Shown: one piece after another, positions 8,203 through 15,482 of the stretch
Numbering within the stretch: position 1 is the first letter of the stretch
How the letters are laid out: the number at the start of each line of letters is the position of its first letter
Assembly: GCA_025965795.1 (NCBI GenBank)
Contig: JAOPWH010000020.1
Location: 1 to 35,350 of the forward strand
Source: Blastococcus sp.
GTDB lineage: Bacteria > Actinomycetota > Actinomycetes > Mycobacteriales > Geodermatophilaceae
Reading direction: 5' to 3'
Length of the DNA stretch: 35,350 nt
The notes under the pieces: generated by a model
Told to the model about the DNA's origin: nothing
Seen by the model: only the letters and a program-made list of their open reading frames with translations
The model's database searches: none
Program-made: the position numbers and the translations under genes

Positions 8203-8445
8203 ATGCTGCCGCGCGTGCGTCGGTGGCCGAAGTCCCTGCGTTTCGACGACGTCCCGGTGCCGGTGCTCCTGCCCGAGCCCCTCGCCGGCGACGTCCGCAC
8301 CCTGCTGCACGACGGCAGGCACGTGGAGGCGGTGGCCCTCGTCCGGCAGCGGACGCACCTCGACCTCTTCCCGGCCGTCGAGGCGGTCGACGCGCTCGCC
8401 GCCGAGGAGGAGCGTCGGGACGGCGAGCCCGGTCCCGGCCGCTGA
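8203..8445 (+). CDS. Small protein with ribosomal L7/L12 C-terminal-like hairpin
   Basis: The 80-residue protein has one recognisable segment, VRTLLHDGRHVEAVALVRQRTHLDLFPAVEAVDAL, written here in parts: VRTLLHDGRHVEAVALVRQR then THLDLFPAVEAVDAL. It matches the helix-turn-helix of the L7/L12 C-terminal domain, where the pattern is V-x-L-L-x-x-G-[KR]-x-x-E-A-[IV]-K-L-V-R-x-x-T-G-L-x-L-x-x-A-K-x-x-V. The residues around it are basic at the N-terminus (RVRRWPKSLR). Start is uncertain: ATG 8203, with in-frame GTG at 8191 and 8164. It is divergent from the DUF2784 gene. Such small actinobacterial proteins have no known function. Confidence 0.6.
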   Translation: MLPRVRRWPKSLRFDDVPVPVLLPEPLAGDVRTLLHDGRHVEAVALVRQRTHLDLFPAVEAVDALAAEEERRDGEPGPGR

Positions 8446-8463
8446 CCGGACAGGAACCGCCGA

Positions 8464-9150
8464 TCAGCGCGTCAGCTGGGCGGTGAGCAACGCCGGCGCC
8501 TCGGTGAGCGAGGGCCCGTACCAGGTGAGGTGCCGGCCGCTGACGAAGACGGGACGCGCCTGCGGCCACGCCTCCGGCCCGTCGTCCCGGGTGAACGCGT
8601 ACGGCTCGTCCGGGAAGACCACCAGCTCGGCGTCGACGTCGCCCGGATCGTCCTTGGCCAGCCGCGGATAGCGGTCCGCCGCGCCGGCGAAGACGTTCTC
8701 CACCCCGAGGCGGCGCAATACGTCTCCGGCGAAGGTGTCCCGGCCGAGGACCATCCACGGCCGGCGCCACACGGGGACGACGGCCCGGACCGGTGCCACC
8801 TGCGGGGGGCCGGCCCACACCGCCCGCGCCCGCCGCAGCCACTGGGGCGCGGGCCGGTCCAGGACCGCGCACAGCCGGCCGAGGGAGTCCAGCGCCTCGT
8901 CGACCGTGGCGGGCGCCGTCATCCAGACGGGGATGCCGGCGGCCCGCAGCGCGTCGACGTCCTCGTCCCGGTTCTCCTCGGCGTTCGCCACCACGAGGTC
9001 GGGGCGCAGGGCCCGCACCCGGCCGAGGTCGGGCCACTTCGTGCCGCCGACCCGGGGGACGGCGAGGCCGGCCGGGTGCGTGCACCAGTCGGTCGCCCCC
9101 GCAAGGGCGGAGATGTCGGTGGCGGCGATCGCCTCGGTCAGCGACGGCAC
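8464..9150 (-). CDS. BtuF/TroA-like helical-backbone metal/cobalamin receptor, cytoplasmic form; 5' end disturbed
   Basis: The protein (228 residues from GTG 9150) resembles periplasmic binding proteins for cobalamin or ferric siderophores: PSLTEAIAATD, WCTHPAG, VGGTKWPDLGRVRALRPDLVVAN, and the long backbone helix after IPVWMTAPATVDEALDSLGRL. No signal peptide or lipobox is present, so it is probably cytoplasmic. GTG 9150 falls inside the conserved RRVVSLVPSLTE strand, and the frame upstream is open but has no ATG, GTG or TTG. An ATG at 9203, two bases after the npdG stop, would be the natural start but is out of frame by one base. A frameshift or a sequencing error near 9155-9180 is therefore possible. 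No transporter genes are adjacent. Confidence 0.75.
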   Translation of the reverse strand: MPSLTEAIAATDISALAGATDWCTHPAGLAVPRVGGTKWPDLGRVRALRPDLVVANAEENRDEDVDALRAAGIPVWMTAPATVDEALDSLGRLCAVLDRPAPQWLRRARAVWAGPPQVAPVRAVVPVWRRPWMVLGRDTFAGDVLRRLGVENVFAGAADRYPRLAKDDPGDVDAELVVFPDEPYAFTRDDGPEAWPQARPVFVSGRHLTWYGPSLTEAPALLTAQLTR

Positions 9151-9205
9151 CAGGCTGACGACGCGACGCGGCGGCGGACCGTCGTAGGCGTCGCCGCGAT
9201 CATCG

Positions 9206-9901
9206 CTATACGTCGGTGACCCGGACGCCGGCGTGGACCTTGTACCGGCGGTTCACCGAGACGAGGTTGACGGTGAGCGCCTCGACCTGGCGGGCGTTGC
9301 GGAGCCGGCCGGCGTAGACGCCGCGCATCCCGGGCAGCCGCCCGGCCAGCGCCTGCACCGTGTCGGTGGCCTCCCGGACGTCGCCGACGACCATGACGTC
9401 CCCGTCGAGCGTGGGCCGGGAGAGGTCCTCGAGGAGGACGGCGGACAGGTGGTGGAACGCGCCCACGACATGGCTGTCCGGGAGGAGCGCCGCGGCCTGC
9501 TGGGCGACGCTGCCCTCCTCGACGTCGAGGACGTAGGCACCGAGTTCGTCGAAGCCCATCGGGACGACGCAGTCGACGACGACCTTGCCGGCCAGCGGCG
9601 TGGCCAGATCGGCCAGCGTGGCGGCGTGGCCCGCGTAGGGGACGGCCACGATGACCAGGTCGGCCGCTCCGGCGACGTCGACGTTGGACCCGCCCGTCAC
9701 GGAGACCTCGGACCCGGCGACGACGGTCGACGCCCGCGCCGCGACCTCGGCGGCCACCTCGGCCGCGCGCTCGGCCTCCCTGGACCCCAGCAGGATCCGC
9801 TGTCCCGCCGCGGCCAGCCGCACCGCCAGGCCCCGCCCCTGTGGCCCCGTGCCTCCGAGCACCCCGACGACCAGTTCCTCCACCGCACGCCCGTCCGTCA
9901 T
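9206..9901 (-). CDS. npdG: NADPH-dependent F420 reductase
   Basis: The enzyme transfers hydride between NADP(H) and the deazaflavin cofactor F420. The 231-residue protein has the N-terminal motif GVLGGTGPQGRGLAVRLAAAG (split here: GVLGGTGPQG, RGLAVRLAAAG), then GSREAERA for the NADP phosphate. VIVAVPYAGH and VVDCVVPMGF are typical of the F420-NADP reductase fold, and VVGAFHHLSAVLLED forms part of the F420 side. ATG 9901 is taken as start; an ATG at 9913 would add four residues. Neither has a strong ribosome binding site. Presence of this gene implies that the organism makes F420. The BtuF-like gene follows immediately. Confidence 0.9.
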   Translation of the reverse strand: MTDGRAVEELVVGVLGGTGPQGRGLAVRLAAAGQRILLGSREAERAAEVAAEVAARASTVVAGSEVSVTGGSNVDVAGAADLVIVAVPYAGHAATLADLATPLAGKVVVDCVVPMGFDELGAYVLDVEEGSVAQQAAALLPDSHVVGAFHHLSAVLLEDLSRPTLDGDVMVVGDVREATDTVQALAGRLPGMRGVYAGRLRNARQVEALTVNLVSVNRRYKVHAGVRVTDV

Positions 9902-9956
9902 GCGCCCGATCATGCCCAAGGGCGTGCGGCGGCGACGCGGCAGGGACCGGTGGTGG

Positions 9957-10139
9957 TCAGTCGTCCTTCCAGGCGCGGTCCTCGGCGGCCAGCTTCTCCT
10001 CGCGCTCGGCGACCGACTGCACCGCGTGCTCGGCCTCCTCCCGCGTCTCGTACGGGCCCAGCCGGTGCCGCTCCGCGCATCCGTCGCGCGGTTCGACGGT
10101 GTGGTGCTTGAGACAGAAGAACCACGGTCCTCCGGCCAT
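9957..10139 (-). CDS. Conserved small protein, 60 residues
   Basis: The sequence begins MAGGPWFFCLKHHTVEPRDG and continues with RLGPYETREEAEHAVQSVAER and an acidic tail. It is a familiar small actinobacterial protein with the pattern [WY]-[FY]-C-L-K-H-H-x-V-E, a second Cys (GCAERHRLGPY) and a helix resembling an SPOR-like hairpin. The Cys-His pair in CLKHH and the later Cys could bind a metal; this is inference. ATG 10139 is the only good start, with GAGGAGGCCGCC just upstream. Function unknown. Confidence 0.75.
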   Translation of the reverse strand: MAGGPWFFCLKHHTVEPRDGCAERHRLGPYETREEAEHAVQSVAEREEKLAAEDRAWKDD

Positions 10140-10167
10140 CGGCGGCCTCCTCGGTCGGGTCGGCGTC

Positions 10168-10184
10168 CCGCACCGTCGGTGCGG
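10168..10184 (-). terminator. Hairpin after the cupin gene
   Basis: A perfect 7-bp stem with a 3-base loop (CCGCACC-GTC-GGTGCGG) lies 37 bases downstream of the cupin stop and upstream of the 60-residue protein gene. It is a plausible terminator, without a U tract. Confidence 0.4.
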
Positions 10185-10220
10185 ACCGCGACCACCCTTC
10201 CACCGTCGGCAGGAAGGCGC

Positions 10221-10694
10221 TCAGGGATCGACCATCACCTGGTCGTGCCGGGCGTAGAACGCGGTCATCTCCTCATAGGTCAGCGTCCGGCCGCTGCGGC
10301 GCAGTTCGGCCATCTCGAGGAAGAAGTTCTCGCGTGCGATTCCGGGGGCGAACAGGATCAGGAAGGCCGTCTCCTCGTCACCGTCGTTGCGGAAGCCGTG
10401 CGCGCCACCCTCGTGCACCAGTGCGAAGTCGCCCGCGACCAGGGCCTGCCACTCCCCCGCGGCATAGACCGTGAGCTGCCCTGACAGCACGAAGAAGCTC
10501 TCCGAGAACGTCTGGTGAAAGTGCGGCGCAGCACCCGGGCTGTGCGGCGCCACGCGGTACTCGAACAGTCCGTACCGACCGGCCGTCGCGGAGCCCGGCG
10601 CCACCGGACGCAGCGAGCTCGTGCCGCCGTTGTCGATCAGGGGGTGCTCCGCGAGCGTTCGGAGGTCGACCAGCGCGGGGTCCCCATGCGACAT
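10221..10694 (-). CDS. Cupin domain protein
   Basis: The 157-residue protein holds one conserved beta-barrel cupin. The first metal motif is seen as PHFHQTFSESFFVLSGQLTVY (residues about 56-76), with His, His and Glu ligands; the second as GDFALVHEGGAHGFRNDGDE. A helical tail ends with EEMTAFYARHDQVMVDP. Such proteins may be dioxygenases, isomerases or simple ligand binders; the substrate cannot be told. ATG 10694 is selected because the cupin core needs little more; the frame upstream is open by composition. It is divergent from the GGDEF gene across about 140 bases. Confidence 0.8.
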   Translation of the reverse strand: MSHGDPALVDLRTLAEHPLIDNGGTSSLRPVAPGSATAGRYGLFEYRVAPHSPGAAPHFHQTFSESFFVLSGQLTVYAAGEWQALVAGDFALVHEGGAHGFRNDGDEETAFLILFAPGIARENFFLEMAELRRSGRTLTYEEMTAFYARHDQVMVDP

Positions 10695-10833
10695 GGCGGA
10701 CACCCTGGCACCCGTCGGGCGCGCACGGGACCCCTGGCGCCCCGGTGACACGCCGTCAAGGCCTGGTCACGTTTCGGTAAGGATTCGGCGAACCCTCCGC
10801 TGACCTGCAGATGTGCGGCATCCTGCTCCCGTG

Positions 10834-11991
10834 ATGGGTGCGACGTCGTCCCCGGGTTCGGAGGGGCGTCGCCGTCCCGGCCGCGCATCGGTGGCAGCCC
10901 GCGGACCCGAGCACCGGGTCGCCGCGCTCACGCTGGCCACCCTGCTGATCGCAGGCGGGCTGATGGGCACCGCGAACCTCTTCGTCGACGGCGTCCTCCG
11001 CGACGGCGCGCCCCGCTGGGTGTACGGCACCGCCATGGCGCTGTGCATGCTCGCGGCGATGCCGCTGGTGATCCAGAGGCGGGCCGGAAGGTGGCAGACC
11101 TTCGGACTGGTGCTGCTGGGCGACCTGATCTACCTGGTCGTGGTGCTGAGCATCGAGGACCCGGTCCGCTACGCCACGCCGCTGATGCTGCTGTTCCCGG
11201 CCTTCGTGGCCGCCTGGTTCCTCGGCCCCGCGGAGCTGGCCGCCAACATGGTGGTCACCACGCTGATCTGCCTGATCGCGCTGTGGCCGAGCTATGACGG
11301 TCCCGTGGGTCTGGTCATCCAGGTGGGGGTCAGCGCGGGCACCCTCAACGCGGGGGCACTGGGTATCTTCGTGCTGCGTCGCCGGGTGGAGCGGCTCCTG
11401 GTCGCGACCCAGACCCTGTCCCACCTCGATCCGCTGACCGGCCTGCACAACCGCCGGTTCCTCGTGGAGCAGGCGCCCCGCATGTGGCGGCAGGCGCGGC
11501 GCGACGGCACCCGCCTGGCGGCCATGGTGCTCGACCTCGACCACTTCAAGCGGCTCAACGACGCGCACGGGCACGCCGCGGGTGACGCCGTCCTGCAGGC
11601 CGTGGCCGTCTCCCTGGCGCGGACCGTCCGGCCGGCCGACGTGCTGGCCCGCACCGGCGGGGAGGAGATCGTGGTGCTGGGAATGGTGAGCGACCCCGAC
11701 GAAGCCGATCACCTGGCCGAGCGGCTGCGGGCTGCGGTCGCCGGCAGCCGCAGCGAGAACGGGCACGTGGTCACGGCGTCCCTCGGTATCGCCCTCACCA
11801 GGCCGGCCGACGACGAGGACTCGACCGCGGAGCTCTGGCGACTGATCGACCGGGCGGACGCGGCGATGTACGAGGCGAAGCAGACCGGTCGGGACCGTGT
11901 GGTGGCTCTGTGGGCGATCCGCAACCGCGCCGTCCCGGTGCCCGACGACGTGCCCGTGCTGAACGGTCCACCGGCCGCCGACGTCGCCTGA
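10834..11991 (+). CDS. Membrane-anchored diguanylate cyclase (GGDEF)
   Basis: GGDEF proteins make cyclic di-GMP from two GTP. This 385-residue protein has about six N-terminal membrane segments (roughly residues 30-190), a short linker, and a C-terminal GGDEF domain starting at LSHLDPLTGLHNRRFL. The active-site loop reads GGEEI at residues 275-279, an accepted variant of GG[DE]EF, with a final Ile instead of Phe. The metal aspartate is in LDLDHFKRLND. No RxxD inhibitory site is clear just before GGEEI: the sequence there is ADVLARTGGEEI. Start is ATG 10834, or GTG 10831 directly before it. The Tad pilus genes in this window are plausible c-di-GMP-related outputs, but no link is visible. Confidence 0.87.
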   Translation: MGATSSPGSEGRRRPGRASVAARGPEHRVAALTLATLLIAGGLMGTANLFVDGVLRDGAPRWVYGTAMALCMLAAMPLVIQRRAGRWQTFGLVLLGDLIYLVVVLSIEDPVRYATPLMLLFPAFVAAWFLGPAELAANMVVTTLICLIALWPSYDGPVGLVIQVGVSAGTLNAGALGIFVLRRRVERLLVATQTLSHLDPLTGLHNRRFLVEQAPRMWRQARRDGTRLAAMVLDLDHFKRLNDAHGHAAGDAVLQAVAVSLARTVRPADVLARTGGEEIVVLGMVSDPDEADHLAERLRAAVAGSRSENGHVVTASLGIALTRPADDEDSTAELWRLIDRADAAMYEAKQTGRDRVVALWAIRNRAVPVPDDVPVLNGPPAADVA

Positions 11992-12047
11992 AACGGGCTC
12001 CGCGGGCTCGATCGGTGCGCGCGCCGGATCTCTGCTTCGCTGTTCCC

Positions 12048-13349
12048 ATGACGCTCGCCGCGCCGGACCCCACGCGGACGGTGCCGCTGCCGCTGCGGGA
12101 ACAGGCCGACGTCCGCAACCGCTGGCTGACCCAGCGGCTGCTCGACGTGCTCCCCGAGCTCATGGACCGCGCCGGGATCGATCTGTGGCTGGTCATCGGG
12201 CGGGAGAACAACGAGGACCCCGTGCTCGCCACGCTGCTGCCGGCGACCTGGCTGTCGGCCCGGCGGCGGACGATCCTGGTCCTGCACCGCAGCGACGACG
12301 GCGTCACCCCGGCGGCCATGTCGCCGTACGCGGTGGGGCAGTTCCTGCCGGCGTGGTCACCGGAGGAGGGCCCGGGGCTACCGGCGGAGGAGTCCCAGTG
12401 GGCGGCGGTCCGCCGGTTCGTCGAGCAGGCCGATCCCCGGCGCATCGGCATCGACGTCTCGGCGTCCTTCGCCCTGGCCGACGGGCTGTCCCACACCGAG
12501 CACCGGTTGCTGACCGAGGCGCTCGGGCGCTACGCGGATCGGCTCGTGCCGGCCGAGCAGCTGGTGGTCAGCTGGCTGGAGACCCGCCTGCCGGAGGAGA
12601 TCTCGGCGCTGCACGCGCTCAACCGCCTCGCGCACACGGTCATCGCCGAGGCCTTCTCCCCCACGGTGATCGACGTCGGGAGGACGACCGCGCTCGACGT
12701 CGCCTGGTGGATCAGGCAGCGGTTCCACGACCTCGGGGTCGAGCCGTGGTTCCACCCGAGCGTCGGCTTGCAACGGGCCGGCGTCCCGCTGGCGCCCGTG
12801 CGCGGCACGATGCTGCCCGCCGTCCCCTACGACTCGGTGATCGAGCCCGGCGACCTGGTGCACTGCGACGTCGGGCTGACCAGCCTCGGACTCACCACTG
12901 ACACCCAGCGCAACGGCTACGTGCTCGGGCCGGGTGAGACCACCGCACCCGCCGGACTCCGGGACGCCCTGCGCGCCGGCAACCGCATGCAGGACCTGAC
13001 GACCGCGGAGCTCGTCGTCGGCCGGACCGGGAACGAGGTACTGGCCGCGGCGCGTGCCGCCGCGTCCGCCGCGGGCATCGACGCCGACGTCTACTCCCAC
13101 CCCGTGGGCGTGCACGGCCACGGAGCGGGTCCGGCGATCGGCCAGTGGGACCAGCAGGACGGCGTTCCGGGCGCCGGCGACTACCCGGTGCACGCCGACA
13201 CCGTCTACGCCCTGGAGCTCGCGGTTCGCCGGCCGGTGCCGGAGTGGGACGGGGGGTGCGTCCGGATGGCGATCGAGCAGGGCGTCGCCCTCACCCGGGA
13301 CGGCGTGGAGTACCGCGACGGCCGCCAGACCGAGCTGATCCTCATCTGA
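12048..13349 (+). CDS. M24 family metallopeptidase, Xaa-Pro aminopeptidase-like
   Basis: The 433-residue protein has an N-terminal creatinase-type domain (LLDVLPELMDRAGIDLWLVIGRENNEDPV) and a C-terminal pita-bread M24 domain. Metal ligands can be placed: Asp274 in HCDVGL, Asp285 in TTDTQRNGYVL, a His in GVHGHGAG, and Glu residues in ALELAV and MAIEQGV. Family members cleave Xaa-Pro dipeptides or hydrolyse related amides. The C-terminal segment CVRMAIEQGVALTRDG replaces the common RIED signature, so substrate range may differ. ATG 12048 gives the usual N-terminus. It ends against the chaB gene, with a hairpin between. Confidence 0.85.
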   Translation: MTLAAPDPTRTVPLPLREQADVRNRWLTQRLLDVLPELMDRAGIDLWLVIGRENNEDPVLATLLPATWLSARRRTILVLHRSDDGVTPAAMSPYAVGQFLPAWSPEEGPGLPAEESQWAAVRRFVEQADPRRIGIDVSASFALADGLSHTEHRLLTEALGRYADRLVPAEQLVVSWLETRLPEEISALHALNRLAHTVIAEAFSPTVIDVGRTTALDVAWWIRQRFHDLGVEPWFHPSVGLQRAGVPLAPVRGTMLPAVPYDSVIEPGDLVHCDVGLTSLGLTTDTQRNGYVLGPGETTAPAGLRDALRAGNRMQDLTTAELVVGRTGNEVLAAARAAASAAGIDADVYSHPVGVHGHGAGPAIGQWDQQDGVPGAGDYPVHADTVYALELAVRRPVPEWDGGCVRMAIEQGVALTRDGVEYRDGRQTELILI

Positions 13350-13357
13350 GCGGCTGA

Positions 13358-13400
13358 GTGGAGTCGCTGGAGTGCGGATTCCGCGCTCGAGCGACTCCAC
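13358..13400. terminator. Bidirectional terminator between the M24 peptidase and ChaB genes
   Basis: An 11-bp perfect inverted repeat (GTGGAGTCGCT at 13358-13368, AGCGACTCCAC at 13390-13400) is extended by an inner imperfect stem GAGTGCGG/CCGCGCTC. It fills the gap between two convergent genes and can serve both strands. Confidence 0.65.
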
Positions 13401-13405
13401 CCGGC

Positions 13406-13834
13406 TCACTTCTTGCGCGCGTCGGCGGTTCGCTTGTCGTTCGCCTTCTGGATCGCCTCGACGAGCTGCTTCTTCTTCATCTTCGAGCGGCCCGAGACGT
13501 CGAGCTTCTTCGCCAGCGCGAGCAGGTGATCCTTCGTCGAGTTCGCGTCGACGCCGCCCGCCGTCTTCCGGTTGGTGTTCCTACCGCCGGCCGCCTGGGC
13601 GTCGGAGGGCCCCTTCTTGCCGCCGGCCTTCTTCTCCCAGTGGTCGCCGACCTTCTCGAAGCTGTGCTTGACCGCGGCCCAGGCGACCTGGTTCGCCCGC
13701 TTCTCGCTGCCGTACTCGTCGGCGGCGGAGTCGTGCGCCTTCGCGAAGGTCCGCTGCGCCTTCTTGGCCGACCGCTTCAGGGTGCTGGGCAGTTCGGACA
13801 GCTTGGCCGTACCGCTCTTGGTCGTCTTCGGCAT
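13406..13834 (-). CDS. ChaB family protein with C-terminal Rho-N-like domain
   Basis: The 142-residue, lysine-rich protein has a ChaB domain at about residues 12-70 (LSELPSTLKRSAKKAQRTF, then NQVAWAAVKHSFEKVGDHW). A Rho-N/SAP-like helical domain lies near the end (HLLALAKKLDVSGRSKMKKK, then QLVEAIQKAN). Between them is a Gly-, Asn- and Lys-rich linker. Rho-N modules often bind nucleic acid. ChaB was named for a supposed role with the ChaA cation antiporter; the actual function is not clear. ATG 13834 has GAGAGG just upstream. High Lys content in a very high-GC genome indicates strong selection on charge. Confidence 0.88.
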   Translation of the reverse strand: MPKTTKSGTAKLSELPSTLKRSAKKAQRTFAKAHDSAADEYGSEKRANQVAWAAVKHSFEKVGDHWEKKAGGKKGPSDAQAAGGRNTNRKTAGGVDANSTKDHLLALAKKLDVSGRSKMKKKQLVEAIQKANDKRTADARKK

Positions 13835-13889
13835 GACACCTCTCCTCTCGGGGGACTGGCCGTTGCCCTACCCCGAGCGGCCGAGATGA

Positions 13890-14774
13890 TCACATCCGGA
13901 GGAATCCGCGCAGCTCAGCGGCCAGCTCCTCCGGAGCCTCCTCTGCCATGTGGTGCCCGCTGTCGATGGGGCCACCGCCCCGGAGGTCGGTGGTCCAGTC
14001 GGCCCAGATCAGGCGCGGGTCGCCGTGCAGCTCCTCGAGGTCGTCGCGGGCAGCCCACAGCACCAGCGTGGGGCAGGTGACCCGCCGCCCTCCGGCGCGA
14101 TCGGCCTCCTCGTCCGCGCGGTCCACGGTCAGTCCGGCTCGGTAGTCCTCGAGCATCGCCCGAACCGTGTCCGGATCGGAGATGGCCCGCACGAAGTCGG
14201 CGTGGTTCTCCTCCCCCATCGTCGCTGCCCGGCCCGGCGCACGGGCCCCGTACCAGGCCTCGGGGTCGGCGTTGATCGCCCGCTCCGGCTTCTCGGGCTG
14301 GGCGAAGAAGAACCAGTGCCACCATGCGGCCGCGAAGCGCGCGTCGCAGCGGTCGAGATGCTCGACGATGGGGATGCAGTCGAGCACGGCGAGGTGGGTG
14401 ACGACGGCCGGGTGGTCCAGTGCCGTCCGCAACGCCACGTAACTGCCGCGGTCGTGCCCGACGACGGCGAACTCCGGGTGCCCGAGCCGGCGCATCAACT
14501 GCACGATGTCCCCCGCGGTCGCCCGCTTCGAGTGCGGCGCGTGATCGGCGGCCGGCGGCGGCTTGCTCGACTGCCCGTAGCCACGCAGGTCCGGGCAGAC
14601 GACGGTGTGCCCGGCCGCGACCAGCAGCGGTGCGACGCGGTGCCAGGTGGTGTGCGTGCGGGGATGGCCGTGCAGCAGGACGACCGGCGGGCCGCTGCCG
14701 CCGGACCGCACCCGCAGGACGACCCCGTCGCCGACCTCCACCCGCTGCTCGACGAATCCCTCGAAGAAGGCCAC
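13890..14774 (-). CDS. Alpha/beta hydrolase, haloacetate dehalogenase-like
   Basis: The 294-residue protein follows the fluoroacetate dehalogenase family along its length: VVLLHGHPRTHTTWHRVAPLL, CPDLRGYGQSS, VVGHDRGSYVALR with nucleophile Asp108, LAVLDCIPI, the cap motif WWHWFFFAQPEKPE, and a C-terminal histidine in DSGHHMAEEAPE. The nucleophile is Asp, as in dehalogenases and epoxide hydrolases, not Ser. In characterised fluoroacetate dehalogenases, two arginines (DRGGR) hold the carboxylate. Here the second is Tyr112 (DRGSY), so haloacetate may not be the substrate. ATG 14774 starts MAFFEGFVEQRVEVGDGVV, as expected. Function as a dehalogenase or epoxide hydrolase remains open. Confidence 0.85.
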   Translation of the reverse strand: MAFFEGFVEQRVEVGDGVVLRVRSGGSGPPVVLLHGHPRTHTTWHRVAPLLVAAGHTVVCPDLRGYGQSSKPPPAADHAPHSKRATAGDIVQLMRRLGHPEFAVVGHDRGSYVALRTALDHPAVVTHLAVLDCIPIVEHLDRCDARFAAAWWHWFFFAQPEKPERAINADPEAWYGARAPGRAATMGEENHADFVRAISDPDTVRAMLEDYRAGLTVDRADEEADRAGGRRVTCPTLVLWAARDDLEELHGDPRLIWADWTTDLRGGGPIDSGHHMAEEAPEELAAELRGFLRM

Positions 14775-14795
14775 GGGCGCATCCTGTCCGACGGG

Positions 14796-14984
14796 TCAGG
14801 TGCGCGGGCGGTCGATCAACCGGGACAGCACGATCACGCTGCGGGTGTGGTCGACGTTGGGCTCGTCCCGGATCCGCTCCAGGGCCCGCTCCAGCTGCTT
14901 CACGTCGGAGGCGGGCATGTGGACCAGGGCGTCGGCATCCCCCGAGACGGTCACCGCGCCCACCACCTCCCGCGGCCGGTCCGG
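14796..14984 (-). pseudogene. C-terminal remnant of an Lrp/AsnC family regulator
   Basis: The minus strand encodes REVVGAVTVSGDADALVHMP, then ASDVKQLERALERIRDEPNV, then DHTRSVIVLSRLIDRPRT and a stop at 14798..14796. This is the last half of the ligand-binding (RAM) domain of an Lrp/AsnC regulator. The DNA-binding winged helix and the first strands are missing, and the thioesterase gene occupies the place where they should be. A GTG at 14966 could start a 56-residue peptide. Between 14985 and 15071 the other frame gives VTRGELSLLEVTAKA and a stop, a fragment I cannot assign. I read the region as an eroded gene. Confidence 0.65.
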
Positions 14985-15071
14985 AGCCAGGGCTACGCCT
15001 TGGCCGTCACCTCCAGGAGGCTCAGCTCGCCGCGGGTCACGCCGGCCGTGCGCTGGCCGGACGCGTTCCCC

Positions 15072-15482
15072 TCAGTCGGCCGGCTCCAGATACCGCGACC
15101 AGTGCGCGCGCTCGTCGTCGGTGAGGGCACGGGTGGCGTTCGAGGCGTAGTCGAACTGCACCAGGACGACGTCGGCCCGGATCGCGACCTCGCCGTCCTG
15201 GATCAGCTCCTGGCGGATCGTGAACGACTTGGTGCCGAGCCGCCGGACCCAGCTGCGCACCACCAGCCGCTCACCGACCCGGTAGTACAGCTGGCGGAGG
15301 TAGTCGACCTCGAGGCGGGCGAGGATCAGGGCGGTCCGGTGGCCCGGCCCCCGGTCGCCCATGGCCAGGCGGGCGTCCTCGATCAGGCTGAGCGCCCGGG
15401 CGTGGTTGACGTGGCCCAGCGAATCCGGGTCCGACCAGCGGAGCTGGACGGCGTGCTCGTGCGCGGCACTCGGCGCGGTCAG
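15072..15482 (-). CDS. Acyl-CoA thioesterase, 4HBT hot-dog fold, apparent CTG start
   Basis: From the first ATG (15362) the protein is only 96 residues and lacks the conserved N-terminus. Extending the same frame upstream gives VQLRWSDPDSLGHVNHARAL, the active-site motif of 4-hydroxybenzoyl-CoA thioesterase-like enzymes (D-x-D-x-x-G-H-V-N). No ATG, GTG or TTG exists upstream of it in frame. A CTG at 15482..15480 overlaps the stop of the preceding gene as CTGA, the same layout as the ATGA and GTGA overlaps elsewhere in this window. This would give 136 residues beginning MTAPSAAHEHAVQLRW. The rest (LEVDYLRQLYYRVGERLVVR, IRQELIQDGEVAIRADVVLV) is a standard hot-dog domain. Enzyme class is well supported, the start codon is inference. 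Confidence 0.82.
   Translation of the reverse strand: MTAPSAAHEHAVQLRWSDPDSLGHVNHARALSLIEDARLAMGDRGPGHRTALILARLEVDYLRQLYYRVGERLVVRSWVRRLGTKSFTIRQELIQDGEVAIRADVVLVQFDYASNATRALTDDERAHWSRYLEPAD

Noticed and set aside
6605-9085. 826-residue minus-strand open frame
   Set aside because: It crosses the glycosyltransferase, DUF2784 and BtuF-like genes and has no recognisable domain.
14420-15124. 234-residue plus-strand Arg/Pro/Ala-rich frame over the Lrp relic
   Set aside because: Composition is that of a non-coding GC-rich frame, and the minus strand shows clear homology instead.
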